Assembly (NCBI GenBank): GCA_964550025.1
Contig: CAZJYI010000022.1
Location: 1 to 64,000, forward strand
DNA from: CAZJYI01 sp964550025
GTDB taxonomy: Bacteria; Verrucomicrobiota; Kiritimatiellia; UBA8416; CAYOBW01
Reading direction: 5' to 3'
Length of the DNA: 64,000 nucleotides
Shown: piece after piece, positions 7,031 through 14,784 of the stretch
Layout: each line of letters begins with the position of its first letter
Numbering within the stretch: position 1 is the first letter of the stretch
The notes under the pieces: model-generated
What the model was told of the DNA's origin: nothing
The model's database searches: none
Seen by the model: only the letters and a program-made list of their open reading frames with translations
Made by a program: the position numbers and the translations under genes

Positions 7031-9627
7031 AAACTCCCCAACTCCGCATCAGCGGGCACCACCCCGAGAATCACGTAACTCCCCTTGCCAATCATCTCCA
7101 ACGTGTTCCGGCCGGCCTCGTATTTGAACGCATGCACATTCACCTTCGGCAGTTTGAGCTTCGCATCACCGATATCGGCCACATCCTCCAGCACGGCATC
7201 AACCCCGCCACGATCGTTGGCGTGAGCCACGTGCTCGAGCGCGGGAACCTGAAGCCACTCTTTGGCATCAGAGTCGAAGTACCCCACCAGCACCTTGACC
7301 GGTTCAGTCACCTCGAACTCGATCTTGATGATGCCGCCCTTCTTGGCCTTGCCATGCGAGAAGCGCATGCCGGTCAGGCCCACCAGGTGCGGGGCGATGT
7401 CCGTGAGAGCGTAGTCACGGTCGGTGAACACCTTGGCGCCCTTCTTGACCTCGTAGGTCTCGACACCCTCGGTCAGCACCCTGATCTTCGCGGACGGCCA
7501 GTGCTTGATGGTGCCGCGTTTGGCGCGCCACCCGCCATCGGCCACTTGCCCTTTTCCGGCGGCGGCCACCTTCTCGCGGAAATCGGCCAGCTCCTTTTCG
7601 TAGTCACCAATCATCTGCGACCAATGATACACCCCCGGCTTGGGCACCCGCTGGCGGCCGTGGAAGCCGTTGGAGTAGTTGTAGGTGTCCTCGGTCAACG
7701 CCACCAACGCCTTGTAGTGCTCCAGGCTCTCCTCCAGCAGCGGCAGGGCCTTCTTCATGCAGGCAGCGTCCTTGCTGTGGCGATGCCGGTGCACCATCAT
7801 CGCCGCCTTGACCTTGGCGCAGTAGCTCTTACTCATGGCCTCGACACAGCGAACATCGTTCCGCAGCCGCTCGAACTCCTCCCGGTTCTTCGTCACATGC
7901 GGCGCGGCGACATCGATCGCCTTCACCGCCCTGGCGGAAAAGGCCAACACCTCCTCGACGATCTGCGGCGGGGTTTCCCCAACGTGCGGCTTCTTGGCGA
8001 ACTCGTTGTTGATGTACTGGGTGATAGTCTCTCCCGGCGGCGAATCGGAATCGTACAGTTCCTGCCAGACGCGAGCCTTCTTCGGATCGGTCAGTTGCCA
8101 GAGATACATCCCCAGGGCCATGCACTGACGGTTGCCGCCCGTGATGCCGAAACGGCGCAGGATGCGCGGCGCGCACTCGCCGTAGGCATCGTAGATCTTC
8201 TCCGCCGCCTCGCGCGTGCCGTAAGTCTCGGCGATCTGCCCGATCCAGTAGTCGCGTTCCTCCTTCGGGTCGCGGTCCAGCTTCCAGCAGTAGCGCGCCC
8301 AGATCTCGAACCAGAGTCGATCGCGCTCGACTTGGGTGATCTCCGCCTTGTCCGGCGTGTTGGGCCAATCCCAGTAGTTCATCGGGTAGAGGTGCAGCCC
8401 GTTGCCGTCGAGCCGGTCGCGGATCGCCTTGGCGGAGTTCCAGATGAAACTGAAATCGGCGTAGCGGAACGGTTCCAGGTTGGACATCAGGTGCACATTC
8501 GCCATGTGCGTGCCGCTGTATTTGGCCATATCCTTGTGATATTGCTGATACTTGCCGCGCGGCGTCTCGCTGGTCAGGGACTCGCCGTTGTACTTCACCA
8601 TGCTGAAGAGGTTGGGATAGAGCTTCAGCCCTTCGCTCAGCACGTCCTTGTGGCTGCCGTGCTCAACGATGTGGTGCCCGCGCACGACAATCGGCGGCAG
8701 CTCGATCTGCCCGCGCGCCTTGAGCCCGTCGTGCATGCCCGGGATGATCGTCTCCGTGAACCATTCGACCTGCGCCTCCTTGCCGGAGAGCGCTTCACCC
8801 AGGCAGATCAACAGGCCGACGTTCGGGTACTCCTCCACGAACTTGGCGATGGACTTGCGCGTGTAGTCGGCCGCCTTGGGCTGGGACTTGCGCAGGCTGG
8901 TGCCGATCCCCAATTTCGGAGGGAGATGAATGTTGTAGAACATCTGGATCAGCCAGATCCCGCGCTTGTCGCACTCGCTGGTCAACCAGAGCATCATCTC
9001 ACGGTTCTGCTTCATCACTTCGGGAGTCACTTCGATCACATCCGGGTAATCCTCGAGCTGCACCAGCGATGCGAACGGATGCCCGTTCCAGAGGTAGAGC
9101 GAGTTCATGCGGATCCCGACCAGGAAATCGAGGTATTCCGTCCAGTGATCCTTGTCGTAGAAGAACGGGAACTTCTCGGGCGTATAAGGATGCAGGTACG
9201 CGCCACCCAGCCTCTGCATGGCGAGAGCCGGCCCGCGCAGCTTGAACTCGGGCGCGTCGGCCAGGTCGAGGTCGCCAGGGATCGCCTTCGCCGCGCGAAT
9301 GCGCTTGGCCAGTTCCAAACAACCGTAGAGCACGCCGGACTGATCCGCGCCGGTGACAGCCACGCTGCCCTTACCGGCGCCCTTCAGCCGAAACCCCTCC
9401 GGCTTGAGCTTGTCCGCGCCGTCGGTCCCCTGCACGTTCACCCGCAGCGAGCCGCTGACCGACACCGCGTCGCAAGCGGCACGCACCTGCTCCGTCGCAT
9501 ACGTGATGCGCGGGGTGGGTTCCCCGCCGGTGATCTTGATTTCCAGTTTCCCGGCTGCCTCAGCCATGTTGGCTCCGATGCATGCGGCGACACACGCCGT
9601 GATGATTGTGTTGCGTGTTGTCTTCAC
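7024..9627 (-). CDS. Secreted TIM-barrel glycoside hydrolase, GH67/GH20-type N-terminal domain
   Basis: An 867-residue protein with a GTG start and a signal peptide ending near NMAEAAG. Residues about 25-125 resemble the alpha/beta domain that precedes the barrel in GH20, GH67 and GH84 enzymes (DQSGVLYGCLELAKRIRAAK). The barrel follows (LDFLVGIRMNSLYLWNGHPF, LWLTSECDKRGIWLIQMFYN, YPNVGLLICLGEALSGKEAQ), with WNSAKAIRDRLDGNGLHLYP and NYWDWP further on. This recalls alpha-glucuronidase-like enzymes, but I cannot place it in a numbered family, and the acid/base residues are uncertain although Glu in CLGEALSG is a candidate. A beta-rich C-terminal domain covers about 700-867. A uronic-acid or hexosamine exo-activity is inferred. 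The last two residues and the stop come from repeat R3. Confidence 0.65.
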   Translation of the reverse strand: MKTTRNTIITACVAACIGANMAEAAGKLEIKITGGEPTPRITYATEQVRAACDAVSVSGSLRVNVQGTDGADKLKPEGFRLKGAGKGSVAVTGADQSGVLYGCLELAKRIRAAKAIPGDLDLADAPEFKLRGPALAMQRLGGAYLHPYTPEKFPFFYDKDHWTEYLDFLVGIRMNSLYLWNGHPFASLVQLEDYPDVIEVTPEVMKQNREMMLWLTSECDKRGIWLIQMFYNIHLPPKLGIGTSLRKSQPKAADYTRKSIAKFVEEYPNVGLLICLGEALSGKEAQVEWFTETIIPGMHDGLKARGQIELPPIVVRGHHIVEHGSHKDVLSEGLKLYPNLFSMVKYNGESLTSETPRGKYQQYHKDMAKYSGTHMANVHLMSNLEPFRYADFSFIWNSAKAIRDRLDGNGLHLYPMNYWDWPNTPDKAEITQVERDRLWFEIWARYCWKLDRDPKEERDYWIGQIAETYGTREAAEKIYDAYGECAPRILRRFGITGGNRQCMALGMYLWQLTDPKKARVWQELYDSDSPPGETITQYINNEFAKKPHVGETPPQIVEEVLAFSARAVKAIDVAAPHVTKNREEFERLRNDVRCVEAMSKSYCAKVKAAMMVHRHRHSKDAACMKKALPLLEESLEHYKALVALTEDTYNYSNGFHGRQRVPKPGVYHWSQMIGDYEKELADFREKVAAAGKGQVADGGWRAKRGTIKHWPSAKIRVLTEGVETYEVKKGAKVFTDRDYALTDIAPHLVGLTGMRFSHGKAKKGGIIKIEFEVTEPVKVLVGYFDSDAKEWLQVPALEHVAHANDRGGVDAVLEDVADIGDAKLKLPKVNVHAFKYEAGRNTLEMIGKGSYVILGVVPADAELGSLD

Positions 9628-9657
9628 GAGGTCCAGCCTCTCTCTGTTTGTTGTTTT

Positions 9658-9757
9658 GGACTAGCGACCAGCGACTCGCGACTAGCGGGTTTCAGGACGC
9701 ATCGACAAGTCGCGAGTCCCAACCCATCGCGAGTCGCTGGTCGCAAGTCGCTGGTCC
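9658..9757. repeat. Inverted-repeat element R4 (GGAC family)
   Basis: The left arm starts GGACTAGCGACCAGCGACTC and the right arm ends GTCGCAAGTCGCTGGTCC. Here the flank TTGTTTT lies on the left, the reverse complement of the AAAACAA right flank of R1 and R2, so the element is in the opposite orientation. It is located just upstream of the GH67/GH20-like gene. Confidence 0.9.
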
Positions 9758-9893
9758 AAGAAAACCCCACCATCTCCCCACTCTACTCCCGCCCCCGCAC
9801 TTCCCCCAAGGGGCAATCTGCGCATGCGAACGCCTCTTTTGCGCATCGCGGCGTTCTCAGGGGTTGGAAGGCTATTCGGCTCGGCACCGGGAA

Positions 9894-11306
9894 CTACTTG
9901 ACAATGAAAAGCGTTCCCTGGGTCGGCGGGATCTCCGCGTGGTAGCTCGCCAGCACGTCTTCAGGCGTGAGAGCGGTTTCGTAAACTCGGATGATGTTGA
10001 ACTGGCCGTCGAAGGATTCATTCTGGGAGTTGCGAAACCCGAAGGCGGTCTGCGCCACGCTGCCGCTGAAAGTCTCCGAGTGTGTCTTCGCCGTGCCGAC
10101 CTGCTCGCCGTCCTTGTAGAACGTCATGGTGTCGCCGTCCTTGGTCACGACTATCTGCGCGAACTCGCTGGTGTCGAACAGCTGCGAGTCCGATCCAGCG
10201 CTGTTGTTACTAGGCGGGAACTCATCGTACAGAGCGGTGCGCGTACCGGTGCCAATGCCCTCCAGTCTCAGGAAGTGTCGGGTCTGATTAACGGTACCCG
10301 CGGGGAACTCACCATACAGCGCGCCACGCCCCGCGGTGATCCCGCTGTCGGCCCGCAGCCAGAACTCCCACGTCGCGGCGGTGACTTTGTTCACACCGCC
10401 ACCGATCTGGTACGAGTTAGCCTGAATGTACGTCTGGATCGAGTCATTGAGCACCACCCCGTACTTGTAAGGCGCATCGCTCTGCCCGCCGTTGTAGGTC
10501 ACGCCGCTGCCGCTGACAATTGTGCCGTCGTGCGTGCCGGGATTGGCCAGGTTCACCAGTGTCGTCGTGCCCGCATCGCCCGGATTGCCGGCACCGTCGA
10601 CGTTGTCGGCGCGGTAGTGGACCCTCACGACCGAACTGTAGTCGGCAAAAACCTCAATCTCCGCGATAGCCGTGTGATGCCCGCTCCAGCCGTCAACGCC
10701 GCCGTTCTGCATATCGAACAGCGCAAGGTGGGTAGCCGTCACGCCGGTAAGGTCGTACACCCCCGCGTCGAGGATCGAAATGAGGTCGTTGTTGTCGCCA
10801 CCGACCTCGATGTTGTTGGTGTCTGGGTCGGGTACCGCCTGATCGTTGAGCAGCAACGTCCAGTTCCCGGGGTTGTCCAGCGGGTTGCCCGGACTCCCTC
10901 CCGTGTTGGCGTAGTAGAGACCGAATCGCGTGAGGTTACGACGGGTTGGCGAACGCGTCTGTGATCTGTCTTGGAAGGAACTCCAGACTCTCATTTCCAC
11001 CAGATCGCGAGTGCCGCCCAGATCGATCACAAACCACTCATCGGCTTCCACGCCACCACCGTGAGCATAGTCGCCGGAGCGCCAGTGGGCGGCGCCATCG
11101 CCGCCTGCATCGGTGTGGGTAGTTGGGTTATCCACATCGTCCAGACCATCGCCGTCGACGACTGCGGTCGCGCTGCCGGCGCCGGTGGTATTGGCGGTGG
11201 CAGAAAGCTCGGCGGGGTCAATTCTGTGACCTGCCGCGTCGGCCCAGCCCGCCAGAAGCCCTATCCCCAACACGATTCCCGTCAACATATGCACCGACTT
11301 CTTCAT
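9894..11306 (-). CDS. Secreted discoidin/LamG-like protein with GTLFIVK tail
   Basis: I start it at the ATG at 11306 (MKKSVHMLTGIVLGIGLLAG), which has GGAGG 6 nt upstream and opens a signal peptide; a start at 11381 would give a poor leader. The 470-residue protein has a discoidin-like region at about 30-205 (EWFVIDLGGTRDLVEMRVWS, ATHLALFDMQNG) and a LamG/concanavalin-like jelly roll at about 245-455 (ATWEFWLRADSG, IVVTKDGDTMTFYKDGEQVG, FNIIRVYETALTPEDVLASY). Such modules bind carbohydrate or act as surface adhesins, and no catalytic residues are evident. It ends GTLFIVK, a short basic-hydrophobic tail echoed by the Ig/ThuA-like protein ending at 35084. It is the first gene of the minus-strand cluster, directly behind a promoter with a probable AraC-type site. 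Confidence 0.8.
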   Translation of the reverse strand: MKKSVHMLTGIVLGIGLLAGWADAAGHRIDPAELSATANTTGAGSATAVVDGDGLDDVDNPTTHTDAGGDGAAHWRSGDYAHGGGVEADEWFVIDLGGTRDLVEMRVWSSFQDRSQTRSPTRRNLTRFGLYYANTGGSPGNPLDNPGNWTLLLNDQAVPDPDTNNIEVGGDNNDLISILDAGVYDLTGVTATHLALFDMQNGGVDGWSGHHTAIAEIEVFADYSSVVRVHYRADNVDGAGNPGDAGTTTLVNLANPGTHDGTIVSGSGVTYNGGQSDAPYKYGVVLNDSIQTYIQANSYQIGGGVNKVTAATWEFWLRADSGITAGRGALYGEFPAGTVNQTRHFLRLEGIGTGTRTALYDEFPPSNNSAGSDSQLFDTSEFAQIVVTKDGDTMTFYKDGEQVGTAKTHSETFSGSVAQTAFGFRNSQNESFDGQFNIIRVYETALTPEDVLASYHAEIPPTQGTLFIVK

Positions 11307-11358
11307 GCTCTCGCCTCCATCTTCTTCACCTGGGACGCCACTTCTCAGTAACACGCCC

Positions 11359-11387
11359 AGTATACAGGTTCTCGCACGCACGGTGCT
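11359..11387 (-). promoter_or_regulatory. Candidate promoter of the LamG gene
   Basis: On the reverse strand TATACT (11359-11364) is a good -10, about 52 bp before the ATG at 11306. The -35 position (AGCACC, 11382-11387) is a poor match to TTGACA, as expected for an activator-dependent promoter. The direct repeat upstream touches this -35 position. Start-site mapping is not available. Confidence 0.5.
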
Positions 11388-11420
11388 TTAGATATCGCGT
11401 CAAAGACTTTGGATATTGCG
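11387..11420. promoter_or_regulatory. Direct repeat with 21-bp periodicity, candidate AraC-type operator
   Basis: TTTAGATATCGCG (11387-11399) and TTTGGATATTGCG (11408-11420) are 13-bp direct repeats with two mismatches, offset by exactly 21 bp, two helical turns. Direct half-sites about 21 bp apart abutting the -35 are the classical arrangement for AraC-family activators. An AraC-type regulator gene starts about 260 bp away in the divergent direction. That this regulator binds here is inference. Confidence 0.55.
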
Positions 11421-11466
11421 GAAAAGGTGGGAGAAAGAGGGCCGCGGCGAGGTAAGGCGCTCTTCT

Positions 11467-11571
11467 GGACTCGCGACTAGCGACTAGCGACCCGCGAGGT
11501 CTGGGACGTGCGGCTTGCCGAGTCGGGGCATCCCGGCAACTCGCTAGTCGCGAGTCGCTGGTCGCGAGTCC
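11467..11571. repeat. Inverted-repeat element R5 (GGAC family)
   Basis: The left arm starts GGACTCGCGACTAGCGACTA and the right arm ends CGCTGGTCGCGAGTCC. The centre (TTGCCGAGTCGGGG at about 11516-11529, then CAACTCGCTAGTCGCG) matches R2 almost base for base. It lies in the 374-bp gap between the divergent LamG and AraC-type genes, outside the candidate operator. The rest of that gap holds the LamG promoter, the direct repeat and a small hairpin. Confidence 0.88.
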
Positions 11572-11659
11572 CCAAGGCCAGTCACCAGGTCACTCCCCGC
11601 CCGCTACCGCCCCGACCTTGAACATCCCCGCGCCGTGCTTTCTGATTGCGCGCTGCCGC

Positions 11660-11677
11660 GAGAGTTAACAAACTCTC
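11660..11677 (+). promoter_or_regulatory. Leader hairpin directly before the AraC-type gene
   Basis: GAGAGTT (11660-11666), loop AACA, AACTCTC (11671-11677) form a perfect 7-bp stem ending 3 nt before the ATG at 11681. It occupies the place of a Shine-Dalgarno sequence, and no clear one is present. It could limit translation of the regulator or be a protein-binding palindrome. Confidence 0.4.
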
Positions 11678-11680
11678 CCC

Positions 11681-13576
11681 ATGAGCACAAACGCCCTCTT
11701 CCTGGCCAACGTGATCTGCCCGCTGCTGAGCGGGATTCCGTTGCTGTGCTTCGCGTTCTACTTCTTCTATGCCGGGCAGGGCCTTTTCCGGCCTCGGGCG
11801 CGGCTGTTCCCCGTACTCCTGCTAGCGTTCAGCGTGTACGTCCTCGGGCGGCCGCTGCAGCTCCTGCTGGGCCCGCATCTCTGGCCGACGATCATCAACT
11901 GCCTGCGCGTCGCCGTCTTCGCAGGCATCTGCTGTCCGCTCGTGTTGCACGAAGCGCGCGCCCTCTGCGGCGTCAAGGGCCGTCGCGCTCGCCTTTGGCC
12001 GCTGCTGGTTATCGGTGGCGCACTGGCGGCTCTCTACTCGATCATGCTGATTGCCGGGCCCGCCGATACGCCGCTTGTCTTCGAACTGGGGGCGCTCAAG
12101 GCCTATGACATCACGCCCCACAGCTTCACGCCGCCCATGTTCGCGCGCGAAGTCACCATCCTGACCCAGGCCGTTGCCGGGCTGGGTTTCTTCGGGCTCG
12201 CCGGATACGAAACGCTCAAGGCGCGGAAGGCCCTCCCCACATCGGAACCCGGCTCCCGGCACCTGCTCTACTTCGCGTTGGGATGCCTGGTCTTCGGCGG
12301 AGCGCTTGTGCTCGGGACGCTGACCCACCAGTGGTGGTTCTACTACCTGGCCAGCGTGCCTGCCGCCTTCTTTATCGGCATGGGCGTACGGGAGGACATG
12401 CTCTACGTCCGGCAGCGCGTGGAGCGCGTGACGCCCTTCCTGCGCGACGAGCTCTTCCACGCCCTGGGTAGCGGCCCTCGGCAGGACGCAAAGGTGCAGG
12501 ATCTCAAGGAGCTGCTCGGCAAACAGGTGACGCCGACCCTCGTACTGACCATCGGCTCAGAGCAGTTCGGCGGCGCGGGCGACGCACAACTCACCGCACA
12601 GGAATCGGCCAGGCAACGCCTCGCGGAGGCGCTCGACAAGGAGGTCGGCCAGGCGGGCTACCTGTTGCTGCCGCTGGGATCGGGACGTTTCGCCGTCTGC
12701 CTCGACCTCGAAGAGGCCGAGGCCCGCGCGCTGGCGGACAAGCTCCACTCCTGTCTGGCGGCAGCGCGTGAGATGCACGGTGTGGCGGTCGGTATCGGCG
12801 GCACACACCCGCCACGGGAGCTGCAGCACTCCTACCTCGAGGCGCAGACCGCCCTCCGCGCCGCCGAACAATCCGGACAGCCGATGGTCAGCTACATCGA
12901 CCTCGGGGCCCTGCCCTCACAGCGCCGGTTTCCCGTCGAAGCGCGCGACGAGTTCCTGCTGGAGTTCAAGCACGTCCACCACGACGCCGCACGGCGCAGG
13001 CTCCGGGTTCTGCTCGACCAGGTGGCGATACACGTCGAGGGCGATGCCGTCGCGTACCGCGTCAGCCTGCTGGAGTTGCTGGGAGCCGTCCTGGGGCAGC
13101 TCGGCGAACAAGCCCGCCGTCCCGCCCTGCGAACCGCCGTCGCGTCGGCTTTCGAGACACTCAACCACCTCGACACGATCGACGAGCTCACCAACGCCTT
13201 CACGGCAACGGTCGACACGCTGCTCGGGCATGTGGAAGCGCCGCAGGTGGAAAGCACAGCCGGCAATCCGCTGCAACGCGCCCAAGCCTACATCGAAGCA
13301 AACCTCGCCGAGGACTTGAAACTCCCCGACGTGGCAAAGCGCGCGGGGGTCAGTACCTCCCAGCTCCAGCGCATCTTCCGCAACGCCCTCGGCATGACCT
13401 ACAGCACCTACCTGACGACGATGCGGATGCAGAAGGCCAAGGAACTCCTCGCCGGCACCGATCGCCCCATCACCGACATCGCCTTCATCGTCGGCTACAA
13501 CGACTCCACCTACTTCAGCACCGCCTTCCGCAAACACGAAGGCATCTCCCCCAGCCAGTACCGGAAGCAGGGGTAA
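11681..13576 (+). CDS. Membrane-anchored AraC-family transcriptional regulator
   Basis: A 631-residue protein. Residues 1-240 hold about seven hydrophobic segments (for example LLSGIPLLCFAFYFFYAG, LYFALGCLVFGGALVLGTL, WWFYYLASVPAAFFIGMGV). Residues about 255-420 form an alpha/beta region with weak GGDEF-like character but no GGDEF motif, followed by a helical linker. Residues about 525-631 are an AraC double helix-turn-helix (LPDVAKRAGVSTSQLQRIFR; ITDIAFIVGYNDSTYFSTAF; ISPSQYRKQG). It therefore looks like a one-component sensor in the inner membrane that binds DNA through its C terminus, analogous to other 7TM-AraC hybrids. Probable targets are the divergent LamG-to-rhamnosidase cluster, given the 21-bp direct repeat, and possibly the GH117 operon next door. 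The ligand is unknown. Confidence 0.88.
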   Translation: MSTNALFLANVICPLLSGIPLLCFAFYFFYAGQGLFRPRARLFPVLLLAFSVYVLGRPLQLLLGPHLWPTIINCLRVAVFAGICCPLVLHEARALCGVKGRRARLWPLLVIGGALAALYSIMLIAGPADTPLVFELGALKAYDITPHSFTPPMFAREVTILTQAVAGLGFFGLAGYETLKARKALPTSEPGSRHLLYFALGCLVFGGALVLGTLTHQWWFYYLASVPAAFFIGMGVREDMLYVRQRVERVTPFLRDELFHALGSGPRQDAKVQDLKELLGKQVTPTLVLTIGSEQFGGAGDAQLTAQESARQRLAEALDKEVGQAGYLLLPLGSGRFAVCLDLEEAEARALADKLHSCLAAAREMHGVAVGIGGTHPPRELQHSYLEAQTALRAAEQSGQPMVSYIDLGALPSQRRFPVEARDEFLLEFKHVHHDAARRRLRVLLDQVAIHVEGDAVAYRVSLLELLGAVLGQLGEQARRPALRTAVASAFETLNHLDTIDELTNAFTATVDTLLGHVEAPQVESTAGNPLQRAQAYIEANLAEDLKLPDVAKRAGVSTSQLQRIFRNALGMTYSTYLTTMRMQKAKELLAGTDRPITDIAFIVGYNDSTYFSTAFRKHEGISPSQYRKQG

Positions 13577-13595
13577 GAGGAATCCCCACTTCGTT

Positions 13596-13616
13596 GCCCC
13601 GACATGCGGTCGGGGC
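13596..13616. terminator. Bidirectional terminator hairpin between convergent genes
   Basis: GCCCCGAC (13596-13603), loop ATGCG, GTCGGGGC (13609-13616) form a perfect 8-bp GC-rich stem. It fills the 40-bp gap between the convergent AraC-type and GH117 genes and touches the latter's stop codon. No long T-run follows on either side. Confidence 0.6.
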
Positions 13617-14777
13617 TCACTTCCCCCGCAGCGCTTTCCTGGGCACGGCGAAGCGTTCGGGGTCGCACATGACATCGCGGATGGTGCTGTAGTGGGGGAA
13701 CCGGTCCCATGAAAGCTGCTTCGGCATGCCCTGCGCGAGGTCGCAGTCGAAACGCACCAGGAACGTCCAGTCCGAGCGGCCGTAGTGGCACAGCCCCCAG
13801 GAGAAGCCCTGCCCGTTCTCGGGATCGTCAAACTTGTCGGGAATGTAGGCGCCGCCTGCCGGCGGAATATCCTCCAGGCTGGCCATGACCTCGAAGTTCA
13901 CGCCGTCTTCGGTGTATTGGACGGTGTCCTTCTCAGGTCCGGCCCAGTCGACGATTGCCGCAATGCCGGACTTCCACGGCCAGACCCAGATCTCGTGGCC
14001 GCTGTTGGTGACGGGGTTGAGCGGGCTCTTCACGTAAGGCCCCTCGGGGTGATCGGCCACGGCCACACCCCATTTCGAGTCCGCCGGCATGGCCCCGCCG
14101 ATGGCGTGCCCCTTGTAGTAGAGCCAGTACTTCCCCCAGCGTGGGATGATGCCTGGATCGTGCACGGCGCCACTGTCCCAGGAGCCCTTCTCTTCGTACT
14201 TCGACCAGTCGGCATAGCCGCTGCCGGATCCGGTCAGTTTGCCGTCAGGCGTCGTACGGAGGATCGGTTCGGGCAGCTTCGTCCAGGGGCCGCCCGGAGA
14301 GTCGGCCCGCGCCATACCGACCACGTTCCGCCCGCTCGAGAAGGTACGCGCCTGGTAGCAGAGGTAGTACCTGTCGTCCGCCACGAGGATGTTGCAGGTG
14401 AATACGCTGAAATCGTCCCACGCACCTTTCGGACCGCGCTCGACGGCAGGTCCCCTCTCGGTCCAGTTCACTCCGTCTGGGCTGGTGGCGTACCAGAGGT
14501 CGGCGTTGAGCCAGGTGTAGTCCGTGTCAAGGCAGTGCGTGTACCAGACATAGTACAGATCCCCGACTTTGATGATCGAGCTTGGGTCGCGACGACTCAC
14601 GCCCTCCTCGTAACCCAGGCCGGTAACAGGCGAGTACCGGAACCGCGTGTAGAGTTCGTTCTCGCTGTCATCGCAGACGTGCCGCCGCATGGCGGCGCTG
14701 ACTGGCCGGTCGGAAGGTGCGCCGGCTGCGGCTTGCGTCGCGTGCATCTTCGATTTCATCGTGTCTTCCGGTGACAT
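13617..14777 (-). CDS. GH117-family five-bladed propeller glycosidase, no signal peptide
   Basis: A 386-residue protein. The N terminus carries SAAMRR at 27-32, fitting the SxAxxR motif of the helical N-terminal arm that mediates dimerisation in GH117, then ENELYTRFRYSPVTG. The propeller follows: RRDPSSIIKVGDLYYVWYTH, DLWYATSPDGVNWTERG, NPVTNSGHEIWVWPW, and SWGLCHYGRSDW. GH117 members include alpha-1,3-(3,6-anhydro)-L-galactosidases acting on agar oligosaccharides. Unlike the two paralogues starting at 48235 and 49574 it has no signal peptide or lipobox, so it may act in the cytoplasm. The start is uncertain: ATG 14777 lies 7 bp after the propeller gene's stop, while ATG 14759 has a better GGAAG. 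It is probably co-transcribed with the upstream propeller gene. Confidence 0.82.
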   Translation of the reverse strand: MSPEDTMKSKMHATQAAAGAPSDRPVSAAMRRHVCDDSENELYTRFRYSPVTGLGYEEGVSRRDPSSIIKVGDLYYVWYTHCLDTDYTWLNADLWYATSPDGVNWTERGPAVERGPKGAWDDFSVFTCNILVADDRYYLCYQARTFSSGRNVVGMARADSPGGPWTKLPEPILRTTPDGKLTGSGSGYADWSKYEEKGSWDSGAVHDPGIIPRWGKYWLYYKGHAIGGAMPADSKWGVAVADHPEGPYVKSPLNPVTNSGHEIWVWPWKSGIAAIVDWAGPEKDTVQYTEDGVNFEVMASLEDIPPAGGAYIPDKFDDPENGQGFSWGLCHYGRSDWTFLVRFDCDLAQGMPKQLSWDRFPHYSTIRDVMCDPERFAVPRKALRGK

Positions 14778-14784
14778 AGCGGTT

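Noticed and set aside
7132..9945. A 937-codon open frame on the plus strand
   Set aside because: It is antisense to the GH67/GH20-like gene, has no recognisable motif, and is rich in His, Arg, Leu and Val as expected from an antisense high-GC frame.
3675..11571. CRISPR array
   Set aside because: The repeated elements are inverted repeats of 80-105 bp separated by whole genes, with no regular spacers and no cas genes.
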